Positions 8,382 to 15,497 of a DNA stretch of 34,230 nt are shown here, piece by piece. Source of the stretch: Draconibacterium orientale. Its GTDB lineage: Bacteria; Bacteroidota; Bacteroidia; Bacteroidales; Prolixibacteraceae. The notes under the pieces are model-generated. The model searched no databases and was not told the DNA's origin. It saw only the letters and a list, made by a program, of their open reading frames with translations. Made by a program: the position numbers and the translations under genes. The DNA lies in the NCBI GenBank assembly GCA_020726265.1, contig DYSZ01000020.1:1-34230 (forward strand). The letters are read 5' to 3'. The stretch's first letter is position 1, and every line of letters begins with the position of its first letter.

Positions 8382-9178
8382 TTACTTTATCTTCCTGATT
8401 TTAATGTTTTTGTACCACGATTCGTAACTGTGGTTGGTGATAACAATATGTCCGCTGCGTTTCAGTTCAAAATCAGGGTATTTTGCATATTTACTCAGCC
8501 TGAAAAGCGAATCAAACTCAGTAGTGGCAAACTCAAAATTAAACACTTTTACGCCGTTCACCCAATGCTCCCCGTGATTTCTGTCTATCAGAATCCGGCC
8601 CTGGTTAAATTCCCCGGCAGGATTCAGCTGAACATTTTGTGGGGGATACATTTCGTAAAGTGCTCCGGTGTATTGCGTTGGTTTCAGGTCTTTGTAAATT
8701 TGAGCTGAATCGTCGAGAATCTGGTATTCAAAACCCAATGCATTAAACCCTGAACCGTAGGATTTCGAGATTTTTCCGACACATTGTATTTGATTCCGCT
8801 GTTTCCGCCACCCAGAATTTTCCATTCAAAAGACAGTTCAAAACTGTCGAAAGTATCGATGGTCATCAGGTCGCCGCCATTAATTTTTTCACCGTTTGCC
8901 AAAGCAGGACCATCATCGTTTTTCAATTTATGAATCATTCCGTTTTCCACTTTCCAATGGTTGGTTTCCACTGTGTCACGCCCCAATCCGCGCCAGCCTG
9001 CGAAACTCTTTCCATCGAAGAGCAGTTCCCAGCCCTGCTCTTTTTCTTCTTTGCTTATAATTTCGCCCTGATTTTTCACACCGGGTTTACAACTGATAAA
9101 AAGAACCAGCAAAACAAGCAGCAACAATGGAGTGCGGATTGTTTTGTTTGACTTCGCGTTCTCCTGTTTTTTCATCAT
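8382..9178 (-). pseudogene. DUF1080 / 3-keto-disaccharide hydrolase family lipoprotein, frameshifted
   Basis: Two overlapping minus-strand frames together make one DUF1080 protein of about 265 aa. The first frame (from 9178) gives a lipoprotein leader (LLLLVLLVLFISC, Cys30), then WELLFDGKSFAGWRG, HWKVENGMI and FEWKILGGGNSGIKYNV, all typical of the family. The second frame resumes with YGSGFNALGFEYQILDD and runs to HGEHWVNGVKVFNFE and the stop at 8382. One base added to the TTT run at 8763-8765 (AAA on the coding strand) joins them as SEKSRKSYGSGF. This is either a true single-base deletion or a sequencing/assembly slip in a short homopolymer. Otherwise the gene looks intact and under selection in both halves, favouring an error or a very recent loss. 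DUF1080 proteins bind or cleave sugars, including 3-keto glycosides. Confidence 0.85.
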
Positions 9179-9314
9179 TTTTCATTATTCCGACAGGTTG
9201 AAATTACACTAAAAAAAACATTGCGACTGTTTAAATTTATGAAATGACCGACAAAATTGTATTAGTATAAGTTTCGAAAAATGAGGAGTTTCGGACAATT
9301 AAAAACGACAGCTA

Positions 9315-9917
9315 ATGAGACATTTTTTTGTGATAACAGTTGTAATGGCAATGGTACTTTTTGTTAGTGCCGCCAAACCCGAACCCAAATGGAAATCGTT
9401 ATTCAACGGTAACAATCTGGATGGCTGGACTGTTCGCGGAAAAGCAACTTGGGTGGTAAAAGACGGGGCACTTGTTGGCGAAGGCGCTAACGGACATATT
9501 TATGCTGCCCCTGAACTGACCAATCTTGAGGTAAAGGGGAAATTCCGCATAACCAGTACCGGCAAAGATGCCAACAGTGGTTTGTATTTCAGAGCCAATC
9601 CGCCGGCCGATAATCCGGATAGTTATCCGCGTGGTTACGAAGCCCAGATCTGCAACAGCCAGGAAGCCCACACCGGCTGGCTCTGGAAACCAGGTACCCC
9701 AACCGGAAAAGCAACCGTCAACCTGACAAAAGATGGCGAGTGGTTTGATTATAGGGTGAAAGCTGTAGGAACGCATATCGAATTCTGGATTAACGAACAA
9801 TTGGTGATGACTTACGATGATAGTGAATACACAAAAGGTTTTTTTGCTATCCAATGCCATAATCCCGGCATGGTTATCGAGGCAAAAGAATTGTATTACA
9901 GGGATCTCAGCAAATAG
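9315..9917 (+). CDS. DUF1080 / 3-keto-disaccharide hydrolase family protein, secreted
   Basis: This 200-aa protein has a Sec signal (MRHFFVITVVMAMVLFVSAA) followed directly by one DUF1080 domain, a concanavalin-like beta sandwich: WKSLFNGNNLDGWTV, TWVVKDGALVGEG, the SGLYFRA strand, PRGYEAQICNS and EFWINEQLVMTYDD. DUF1080 (PF06439) is annotated as 3-keto-disaccharide hydrolase, and members act with Gfo/Idh-type oxidoreductases in C3-oxidative glycoside breakdown. It is divergent from the frameshifted paralogue at 8382-9178 across 136 bp, so both may share control. Transcription probably ends at the strong hairpin at 9957-9991. Whether this copy is catalytic or only carbohydrate-binding cannot be decided here. 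Confidence 0.88.
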   Translation: MRHFFVITVVMAMVLFVSAAKPEPKWKSLFNGNNLDGWTVRGKATWVVKDGALVGEGANGHIYAAPELTNLEVKGKFRITSTGKDANSGLYFRANPPADNPDSYPRGYEAQICNSQEAHTGWLWKPGTPTGKATVNLTKDGEWFDYRVKAVGTHIEFWINEQLVMTYDDSEYTKGFFAIQCHNPGMVIEAKELYYRDLSK

Positions 9918-9956
9918 AACAAATTAGTTTAGTTCATACTATAATTTCAAAAACAA

Positions 9957-9991
9957 GAAATCCGGTTCATCGTAAGATGCAACCGGATTTC
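9957..9991. terminator. Bidirectional intrinsic terminator
   Basis: An 11-bp perfect stem (GAAATCCGGTT / AACCGGATTTC) is extended by an inner CATC/GATG stem closed with a GTAA tetraloop, with one unpaired C. T-rich sequence follows on the plus strand (CAATTTTTAT), and A-rich sequence precedes it, which gives a T-run for the minus strand. It lies between the convergent DUF1080 and rhodanese genes and can serve both. Confidence 0.8.
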
Positions 9992-10012
9992 AATTTTTAT
10001 ATCAGTGCTATA

Positions 10013-11041
10013 CTATTTTACAACAGGGAAGTTTTTTGTATCAGCCTTTTGGTATGGCTGCCACGACATGGTATTTTCTTCACGAACCATTTTATCGTGC
10101 ATAAATGAGTTGTTACCAAAACGAAGTGTTTTTGCATTGTACCCGAACAAGCGCAGGTAGGCAGTTACAAAAGCTGAATTATGCCCGGTTCCGCAATAAA
10201 CAACCACTTCTTTATCGGCCGGAATGGTTTGCATCTCAGCGATAACTCCCAACGTTCCACCCGGTTTGTAACGAATGGCACCCGGAATATGGCCTGTGTC
10301 ATATTTATCTTTTCGTTCGTAATTAATGATGTAGTATTTTTCAGAATTGCTGAAAACTGCGTCGGCAGAAATGGCGGCATTTTCATACTCGCTGAAAAGC
10401 AGGGTGACCCTTGCATCGAAGATTTCGACTCCTGTGGTTTTGCCTGTATTCAGCAACGGAAAATCACCGGCAGGAGCTTTGGTATAAGTTACAGTATCAA
10501 GTTTTGATTCATATTCCGACGAAATTCCGGCAGCCCATTTGTTGTTCATTTTCGGGTTCCAGCCACTCATACCAAGGCGAAGTGAAAAAACATTTCCATA
10601 ACCCATTAAACGCAGCAGCAAGGTTGCGTAGCTTGAACTCTGCCCCGAATAGGAGACAAGAATGATTTTGTCGTATTCAAAAGGTTTAATTTTGCCGGTT
10701 AAAAATTCAGGAAGTCCCGGTATTTCAACATTCACGGCACCTTTGATATGACCTTTTTTGTAAACCTCCGGTCTTCGCATATCGATTACAAGTGTTTTTT
10801 CACCCAGCGCTTCAAAAGCGGGTTCGACGCTGATAAGCGAAGGAAATTCACGACTGTTTACATAGTCGCCGTTTTTTGCGAGGTAATTGAGCAGCAATTT
10901 TGCCTCGTTATTAATCTCAACCTGTTTTTCAACAGGAGGAGTTGTGCCTTCATTTGCAGGAACCGTTTGTTTCTGTCCTCCTGAGCAGGCGCTCAGAAAT
11001 ATCACTGCAGCCGATATTAATATTGATATGATTCTTTTCAT
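10013..11041 (-). CDS. Tandem rhodanese-domain lipoprotein
   Basis: This 342-aa protein has a lipoprotein leader (IFLSAC, Cys19), a Pro/Thr-rich linker, and two rhodanese-like domains at about 70-175 and 205-335. Both domains show the CDC25/rhodanese signatures: VIDMRRPEVYKKGHIKGAVNV in the first and KYDTGHIPGAIRY in the second. The active-site loop of the second is VVYCGTGHNSA with Cys283. In the first it is VSYSGQSSS, where the Cys is replaced by Ser132. As in many two-domain sulfurtransferases, only the C-terminal domain keeps the persulfide cysteine. It is expected at the inner face of the outer membrane or in the periplasm. The role may be thiosulfate/sulfane-sulfur handling or simply binding. 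It is single in its transcript, between two terminator hairpins. Confidence 0.88.
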   Translation of the reverse strand: MKRIISILISAAVIFLSACSGGQKQTVPANEGTTPPVEKQVEINNEAKLLLNYLAKNGDYVNSREFPSLISVEPAFEALGEKTLVIDMRRPEVYKKGHIKGAVNVEIPGLPEFLTGKIKPFEYDKIILVSYSGQSSSYATLLLRLMGYGNVFSLRLGMSGWNPKMNNKWAAGISSEYESKLDTVTYTKAPAGDFPLLNTGKTTGVEIFDARVTLLFSEYENAAISADAVFSNSEKYYIINYERKDKYDTGHIPGAIRYKPGGTLGVIAEMQTIPADKEVVVYCGTGHNSAFVTAYLRLFGYNAKTLRFGNNSFMHDKMVREENTMSWQPYQKADTKNFPVVK

Positions 11042-11093
11042 TTCAAAAATCAGATTTAAAGGAAATATTAATTGAAGAACCCCTTAAAAATAG

Positions 11094-11135
11094 AAAGTTT
11101 TACTCCGGATTGAAACAAACCTGAAGTAAAACTTT
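11094..11135 (-). terminator. Intrinsic terminator between the YD-like lipoprotein and rhodanese genes
   Basis: The 11-bp perfect stem AAAGTTTTACT / AGTAAAACTTT encloses a 20-nt loop. On the minus strand it is followed by CTATTTTT, so it would end transcription of the lipoprotein gene at 11156-12214 before the rhodanese gene. Confidence 0.65.
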
Positions 11136-11155
11136 AGCAAAGTGAATAAAATTTA

Positions 11156-12214
11156 TTATTGTTTGTTCTCAACAGCTTTGCCGTCTTTGTCTAAACGCAG
11201 GGTTTCAACTCTGCGACCAGCCTCGTCGTATTTAAATTCAATAATGGCAACGCCACTGTTTGTGTCATTTATCACATTGCGGTCTTTATCCATCGAGGTT
11301 CTTTTAACCGGGGCACCATGATCATCATATAAGGTTTGTGTAATCGGAACGCCTTTGCCGCCAAGGTATTCATCATCCTGGTCGAACATGGTAGTTTCGG
11401 TAACATAACCATTTGCATCGATTGTGTTTACCCTTATTGCCCAACCCCAGTAAAGGTTCGATATGCGGCCTGTGGTATTGTGCACCGAAAATATTTTTAA
11501 ATCGCCAGCCCCATTATTTTCAAATTTGAAATAAGAAACACCAACATCGCCGCAGTTTTCAGCTGTACAGTTGTAAAGTGTGTCGTTGTCGTAGTTGGCC
11601 ATGCGGGTCAGGTATCCTTTTTCGTCATACGAAAAACGCAATTCATAGAATGGGCAAAACGGATTCATCACCACCGAATCGCCTGCAAGGTTGTACCTGA
11701 GCTCGCGAATCATTCCATCATTTGTTTTCGACCATACAAAATTGTGAATTTTGTTGCGGTTTTCTGCTGGTTGTCCAGTGTCATCAAGAAACCTGAGTGC
11801 AACACGCATACCGGCAGTATCGAGTTTGTACTCATAAACCGAAGCACCGTCATCCTGCACAGGCAGATCCTTTTCGTCGAACGAATGCTTTACCTGCATG
11901 TCGCCTTCGTAGGTGTATGTAATTTTTGCCGGACCCATGGGCGAATAATTCAGCAACGAGTCGTTGCGGTTGTATTCAACCGAAACAAGCTGGTTGTTTT
12001 CGTTCCAGGTAAATTTGAAATTGTTAATGGTTTTTGCTTCTGCGGCAGTAATTTCGTGTGAGCCGCGTTCGGTATCCCAGGGCGATTCGCTGAAAAGCAG
12101 ACCCCGGTAATATTTCATATTGTTTTGTTCCAGGGGCTGTGCCGGTTTTGGTGAACAGGAATAAAGCACCGCAACAAACACAGCAAAAAACATTAAATTG
12201 TACAGTTTCATCAT
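11156..12214 (-). CDS. Lipoprotein with YD/RHS-like repeat segments, unknown function
   Basis: This is a 352-aa lipoprotein (leader ending VLYSC, Cys20) with no recognised enzymatic domain. The mature part is mostly beta-rich and contains degenerate 20-30 residue units with Tyr-Asp/Gly turns, such as LRFSYDEKGYLTRM, VNTIDANGYVTETTMFDQDDEYLG, TLYDDHGAPVKRTSMDKDRNV and EFKYDEAGRRVETLRLDKDGK. These are like single YD/RHS repeats or the WG/MORN-like outer-membrane repeat proteins of Bacteroidota. Three Cys residues sit in the middle (NPFCPF, NCTAENCGD). The protein is probably anchored in the outer membrane. A function cannot be assigned; the neighbours (rhodanese, truncated hemoglobin) are not obviously related. 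Confidence 0.7.
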   Translation of the reverse strand: MMKLYNLMFFAVFVAVLYSCSPKPAQPLEQNNMKYYRGLLFSESPWDTERGSHEITAAEAKTINNFKFTWNENNQLVSVEYNRNDSLLNYSPMGPAKITYTYEGDMQVKHSFDEKDLPVQDDGASVYEYKLDTAGMRVALRFLDDTGQPAENRNKIHNFVWSKTNDGMIRELRYNLAGDSVVMNPFCPFYELRFSYDEKGYLTRMANYDNDTLYNCTAENCGDVGVSYFKFENNGAGDLKIFSVHNTTGRISNLYWGWAIRVNTIDANGYVTETTMFDQDDEYLGGKGVPITQTLYDDHGAPVKRTSMDKDRNVINDTNSGVAIIEFKYDEAGRRVETLRLDKDGKAVENKQ

Positions 12215-12325
12215 TAATTATTTATGAGTTGATAAATTTTCAAGCGGTTTCAGTTAGTAAACACCTGATTAGGTTTATTGTTTGTAACAAAATATGAATT
12301 GCCACAAATCGATAATGCTTTTTGC

Positions 12326-12754
12326 TCAGCACGAATTCACCATCCATTTCGAAAAAATATCGAGATATAGCCAAAAAGTTAGTAAAACGGGTTCGGGCAG
12401 ACCGGTTTTCAGCAGCGGCTCGCGGTAACAATCCAGCCACACTTCCCGCCCTTTAGCGGTAATCGAAAAAGGCAGGTGCCGGCGGTTAAGCATCGGTTTT
12501 CCCCGGTGTTTGTTAAAATACATGGGGCCACCACAAATCTGAATAAAAAAATCGGCAGCATGTTCTTTTGCCTTTTCAAGTGCAATCGGATTTTTTGGGA
12601 ATAACTCCTTAATTTCGCTTTGAATAAGCAAATCGTAATGATTGCTTACAAGATTTCTGATTCCCTCCTCTCCGAGTAAAGTGAGAATCTGTGTTGAAGG
12701 CAGCTGGACATTGGGTTTTTCTCCCCAGCTATATTTACTGATTGTAAGTTCCAT
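12326..12754 (-). CDS. Truncated hemoglobin (group II-like)
   Basis: This 142-aa protein has the 2-on-2 globin pattern. GGPMYFNKHRGKPMLNRRHLPFSI carries the proximal His93 in the RRHLPF motif, and REVWLDCY has Trp106 at the G8 position that is conserved in group II (GlbO) globins. A Tyr at residue 40 is near the B-helix distal pocket. There is no signal peptide, so it is cytoplasmic. Expected roles are O2 or NO binding and NO detoxification. An N-terminal extension of about 25 residues before the first helix is longer than in minimal truncated globins. It is separated from both neighbours by about 60-110 bp, with no hint of a shared pathway except possible redox/NO stress. Confidence 0.85.
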   Translation of the reverse strand: MELTISKYSWGEKPNVQLPSTQILTLLGEEGIRNLVSNHYDLLIQSEIKELFPKNPIALEKAKEHAADFFIQICGGPMYFNKHRGKPMLNRRHLPFSITAKGREVWLDCYREPLLKTGLPEPVLLTFWLYLDIFSKWMVNSC

Positions 12755-12814
12755 TATCCAAATTATTAATCACAAAAGAATAACAAAGCAATCCCAAAGA
12801 GGTTGATGGTCGTT

Positions 12815-13516
12815 TTAATAATCGGCGAAAGCAAGCGTGGCAATACTCACGCGCGTACCCTGAATTTTCAGTAATTCAGTGGCACAGGCTTCGAGAGTTG
12901 AACCTGTGGTTACCACATCATCGGTCAATAAAACAAGTTTTCCGGCAAATGCTTCGGGATTTTTAATCTCGAAAATATTTTCCACGTTTTCCCAACGTTC
13001 GAACCGGGTTTTGCGGGTTTGTGTTGATGTATGAATTCTTCTGACAAGGTTATTTACTGAAACTGGTTTTTGCATCGAATTTCCCAGCCCGCGGGCAATC
13101 CATTCGCTTTGGTTGTAACCGCGCTGCTTTTCTTTTTCGGGGTGTAGCGGAACAGGTACAATAATGTCAACATCGCCAAAATTTGCAGTGTTCTTCAGCG
13201 CATGGCCAAATCGCAGAGCGGTTTCAAAACCAAGTTCTTTTAATCCTTTGTACTTTATAAAATGAATCAGGTGCTGGAAATTACTTCCTTTGTTAAAGGC
13301 AAAAAAAGCTGTTGCATTTTCAACCTGAACCCTGCCCCAGAAAAGTTTTGCAACCCTGTTTTCGGGTGAAAGATGAAAATTTGTAACCGGCAAATCCTGC
13401 CAGCAATGCATACACAGAAATTTTTCCTGCGATACCAGCCTGTCGCTGCAAGCGATACATAAATTCGGGTAAAACAACTCGGCCAGATTTTTTATTTCCC
13501 GGGTCAACCATTTCAT
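12815..13516 (-). CDS. comF: ComF family phosphoribosyltransferase-like protein
   Basis: The 233-aa protein matches ComF/GntX. An N-terminal zinc-ribbon has four cysteines (C20-x2-C23 ... C35-x2-C38, in LCIACSD and LCMHCW). It is followed by a type I phosphoribosyltransferase domain with the PRPP-binding loop LLTDDVVTTGSTLEAC. The motif PVPLHPEKEKQRGYNQSEWIARGL is also characteristic of ComF. Family members take part in DNA uptake in naturally competent bacteria, but in Bacteroidota the role is unproved. It is cytoplasmic. The start MKWLTREIKNLAELFYP agrees with family N-termini. Confidence 0.93.
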   Translation of the reverse strand: MKWLTREIKNLAELFYPNLCIACSDRLVSQEKFLCMHCWQDLPVTNFHLSPENRVAKLFWGRVQVENATAFFAFNKGSNFQHLIHFIKYKGLKELGFETALRFGHALKNTANFGDVDIIVPVPLHPEKEKQRGYNQSEWIARGLGNSMQKPVSVNNLVRRIHTSTQTRKTRFERWENVENIFEIKNPEAFAGKLVLLTDDVVTTGSTLEACATELLKIQGTRVSIATLAFADY

Positions 13517-13681
13517 AGATTGAAAAATACAAATAAATTTTAAAACTTACTCCAGTTAATTGATTAAACTTTAACCTGCCATTAACAGGATTGTGACTTG
13601 AGTGGGGTAACATTGCAGCAGAAATAGTTTTTAGATTTCAAAAATTAAGTTTTATTCTCATTCTCTTGTATCTGTTCCCTG

Positions 13682-13704
13682 GGTTGTCTTTGTGCAAGAC
13701 AACC
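13682..13704 (+). terminator. Orphan intrinsic terminator (possible small-RNA 3' end or leader attenuator)
   Basis: GGTTGTCTT and AAGACAACC make a perfect 9-bp stem with a TGTGC loop, followed by TTTTCTCTTT. It points along the plus strand, while the upstream gene (comF) runs the other way. It either ends a short non-coding RNA starting within 13520-13680, or attenuates a long leader of the cytochrome gene at 13921. Confidence 0.65.
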
Positions 13705-13875
13705 TTTTCTCTTTATGGCAAAATAGTCACCTCAAAGGTGGTGAGGTAATAATCACAGTTTATGCGTCTTTAAACTGAATTAACTAAAAATGTATTGCTG
13801 AATCTGCGTCGGTTTTTATTGTTTCTAAATTTTCGAGAAATAATAAGTCAGGTGAACTACATTTTAAGAAATTAC

Positions 13876-13883
13876 TATTTTTG
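13876..13883 (+). promoter_or_regulatory. Candidate Bacteroidota -7 element upstream of the cytochrome/SUMF1 gene
   Basis: TATTTTTG matches the TAnnTTTG -7 consensus exactly, 37 bp before the ATG at 13921. No matching TTTG was found near -33, so the call is tentative. Confidence 0.35.
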
Positions 13884-13920
13884 GTGCAGTTTCAATTATA
13901 CCTAAAAAACTAAGCGATTT

Positions 13921-15459
13921 ATGCTGAAAAAAATTCTGAATTATCTGAGATCTAAAATTCTGTTGCTTTTACTTATTAGTTTTGTGATTGGAATTACAGT
14001 TACAGTGATGTCGAACAAGGCACTCGAAGCCACATCAACAAATAAATCATGCGAAATGTGTCATGTACACCCACATGTTTTCGATTCATGGAAAAGGTCG
14101 GTGCATTACGAAACCCGCTCCGGAATCCGCATCGGATGTGTCGATTGCCATCTTCCCCCGAAAGGAGAAGGTTATCTGCCTGAAAAAATCAAAGCTTCGG
14201 CTCGCGATTTATATGGATTGATTTTTAAAGACAGCGCCGATTTTAACTGGGAAGAAAAATCGACTTTGGAATATGCACAACATCATGTTTTTCAGGAATC
14301 GTGCGATAAATGCCACCCGAATCTTTTCCCGCTCACGCTCACAAAAGACGGTCAGAATGCGCATCTGTACTATTCACAGAACAAAGACACGAAAGGATTG
14401 CTTTGCATTAATTGCCACCTCAATGTGGGTCACTACAACCCGAATGCCTTGCACGCCAAAAACGTAAGTTTTGGGAGTGCAGGGGGTGCAGAAAAAGCAA
14501 AATTCGATTCGGCGGCAATTGTTACCGGGCACAAAGATTTTACAGAAAATGTACCCGGGACAACCGTATCGTTCAACATGAAAGCCATCCCGGGCGGTTC
14601 GTTTAAAATGGGCAGCCCCGAGAGTGAGCCTTTACGAAAAGCAGATGAAGGCCCGCAAAAAGAGGTAAAAATCAGTCCTTTCTTTATGGCCGAAATTGAA
14701 GTGAGCTGGGAAGAATACCTTGCTTTCTACTCTGCCACTGCTGCTGAAGGCCGTTCAACCGACACCGAAGGAAGCCGCACGATGGCTGATGTTGATGCGA
14801 TTTCGGGGCCAACCCCGCCTTACGGACAACCCGACCAAAACTGGGGAATGGGTAAACGTCCGGCCATCACAATGAGTTATCATTCAGCTGAAACCTATTG
14901 CAAATGGCTTTCGCAGGTTGCCGGCAAAACATACCGTTTGCCCACCGAAGCAGAATGGGAATATGCAGCCCGCGGCGGCACACAAACTCCGTTTTACTTC
15001 GAAGGAAATCCGAAAGATTTTGCTCAAAAAGGATTCCTCGGGAAACTTTTTGGAAAAGATAGTGACGTGATTAACAAATACGTTGTTTATGGTAAAAACA
15101 GCCGTAGCAAAACGGAGGAACCTCAAAAAGTGGAAGCCAACCCGTTTGGATTGAAAAATATGTTGGGTAATGCAGCAGAATATTGCTCAGACTGGTACAC
15201 TGAAGATGCTTACGCACAACTGCAGGAAGGCACAACCGACCCGAAAGGTCCTTCGGGGGGCAATGAACATGTGGTTCGTGGCGGATATTTTAAAAGCGAT
15301 ATAGCCGATGTACGCAGCGCTTCAAGACGTGCAACACAAAACGAGGCCTGGTTGAAAACCGACCCACAAATGCCCAAAAGTATCTGGTGGCTTTCAGACT
15401 GTAATTATATAAGCTTCAGGGTGGTTTGCGAATTCGATGAAAAAACTGGAAATAAATGA
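13921..15459 (+). CDS. NapC/NrfH-type tetraheme cytochrome c fused to SUMF1/FGE-like domain
   Basis: This 512-aa fusion begins with a membrane anchor (about residues 12-30, ILLLLLISFVIGITVTVM). Then come four CxxCH heme c sites: C44-C47-H48, C73-C76-H77, C128-C131-H132 and C162-C165-H166. This is the layout of NapC/NrfH quinol dehydrogenases, which take electrons from menaquinol in the inner membrane. From about residue 219 to 505 follows a formylglycine-generating-enzyme/SUMF1-type domain: IPGGSFKMGSPESE, ISPFFMAEIEVSWEEYLAF, YRLPTEAEWEYAARGG, NMLGNAAEYCSDWY and VVRGGYF. The Cys pair that binds copper in true FGEs is missing after RGGYF, so sulfatase maturation is unlikely. The fused domain may be a binding or oxidoreductase module served by the hemes. 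It is followed after 38 bp by a Tat-signal Gfo/Idh oxidoreductase, probably in one operon. The whole protein after the anchor is expected in the periplasm. Confidence 0.9.
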   Translation: MLKKILNYLRSKILLLLLISFVIGITVTVMSNKALEATSTNKSCEMCHVHPHVFDSWKRSVHYETRSGIRIGCVDCHLPPKGEGYLPEKIKASARDLYGLIFKDSADFNWEEKSTLEYAQHHVFQESCDKCHPNLFPLTLTKDGQNAHLYYSQNKDTKGLLCINCHLNVGHYNPNALHAKNVSFGSAGGAEKAKFDSAAIVTGHKDFTENVPGTTVSFNMKAIPGGSFKMGSPESEPLRKADEGPQKEVKISPFFMAEIEVSWEEYLAFYSATAAEGRSTDTEGSRTMADVDAISGPTPPYGQPDQNWGMGKRPAITMSYHSAETYCKWLSQVAGKTYRLPTEAEWEYAARGGTQTPFYFEGNPKDFAQKGFLGKLFGKDSDVINKYVVYGKNSRSKTEEPQKVEANPFGLKNMLGNAAEYCSDWYTEDAYAQLQEGTTDPKGPSGGNEHVVRGGYFKSDIADVRSASRRATQNEAWLKTDPQMPKSIWWLSDCNYISFRVVCEFDEKTGNK

Positions 15460-15497
15460 TAATTTTAAAGTCCTAAATTCAACTAAAATTTAATAAT

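Larger units (their letters stand above)
13517..13920. other. 404-bp intergenic region with an orphan terminator and competing hairpins
   Basis: No credible coding sequence is present. It contains a strong plus-strand terminator hairpin (13682-13704) with no gene upstream on that strand. It also has two mutually exclusive small hairpins around 13728-13747 (CACCT/AGGTG against ACCTCA/TGAGGT), and a -7-like TATTTTTG at 13876-13883 close to the cytochrome gene start. Confidence 0.6.

Noticed and set aside
13517-13704. 6S RNA or another named RNA family
   Set aside because: Only the terminator stem is convincing; the long bulged helix of 6S RNA could not be drawn, so no family name is given.
13921-15459. 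Sulfatase-maturing formylglycine-generating enzyme
   Set aside because: The SUMF1-type fold is clear but the catalytic Cys pair is missing and no sulfatase gene is present in the window.
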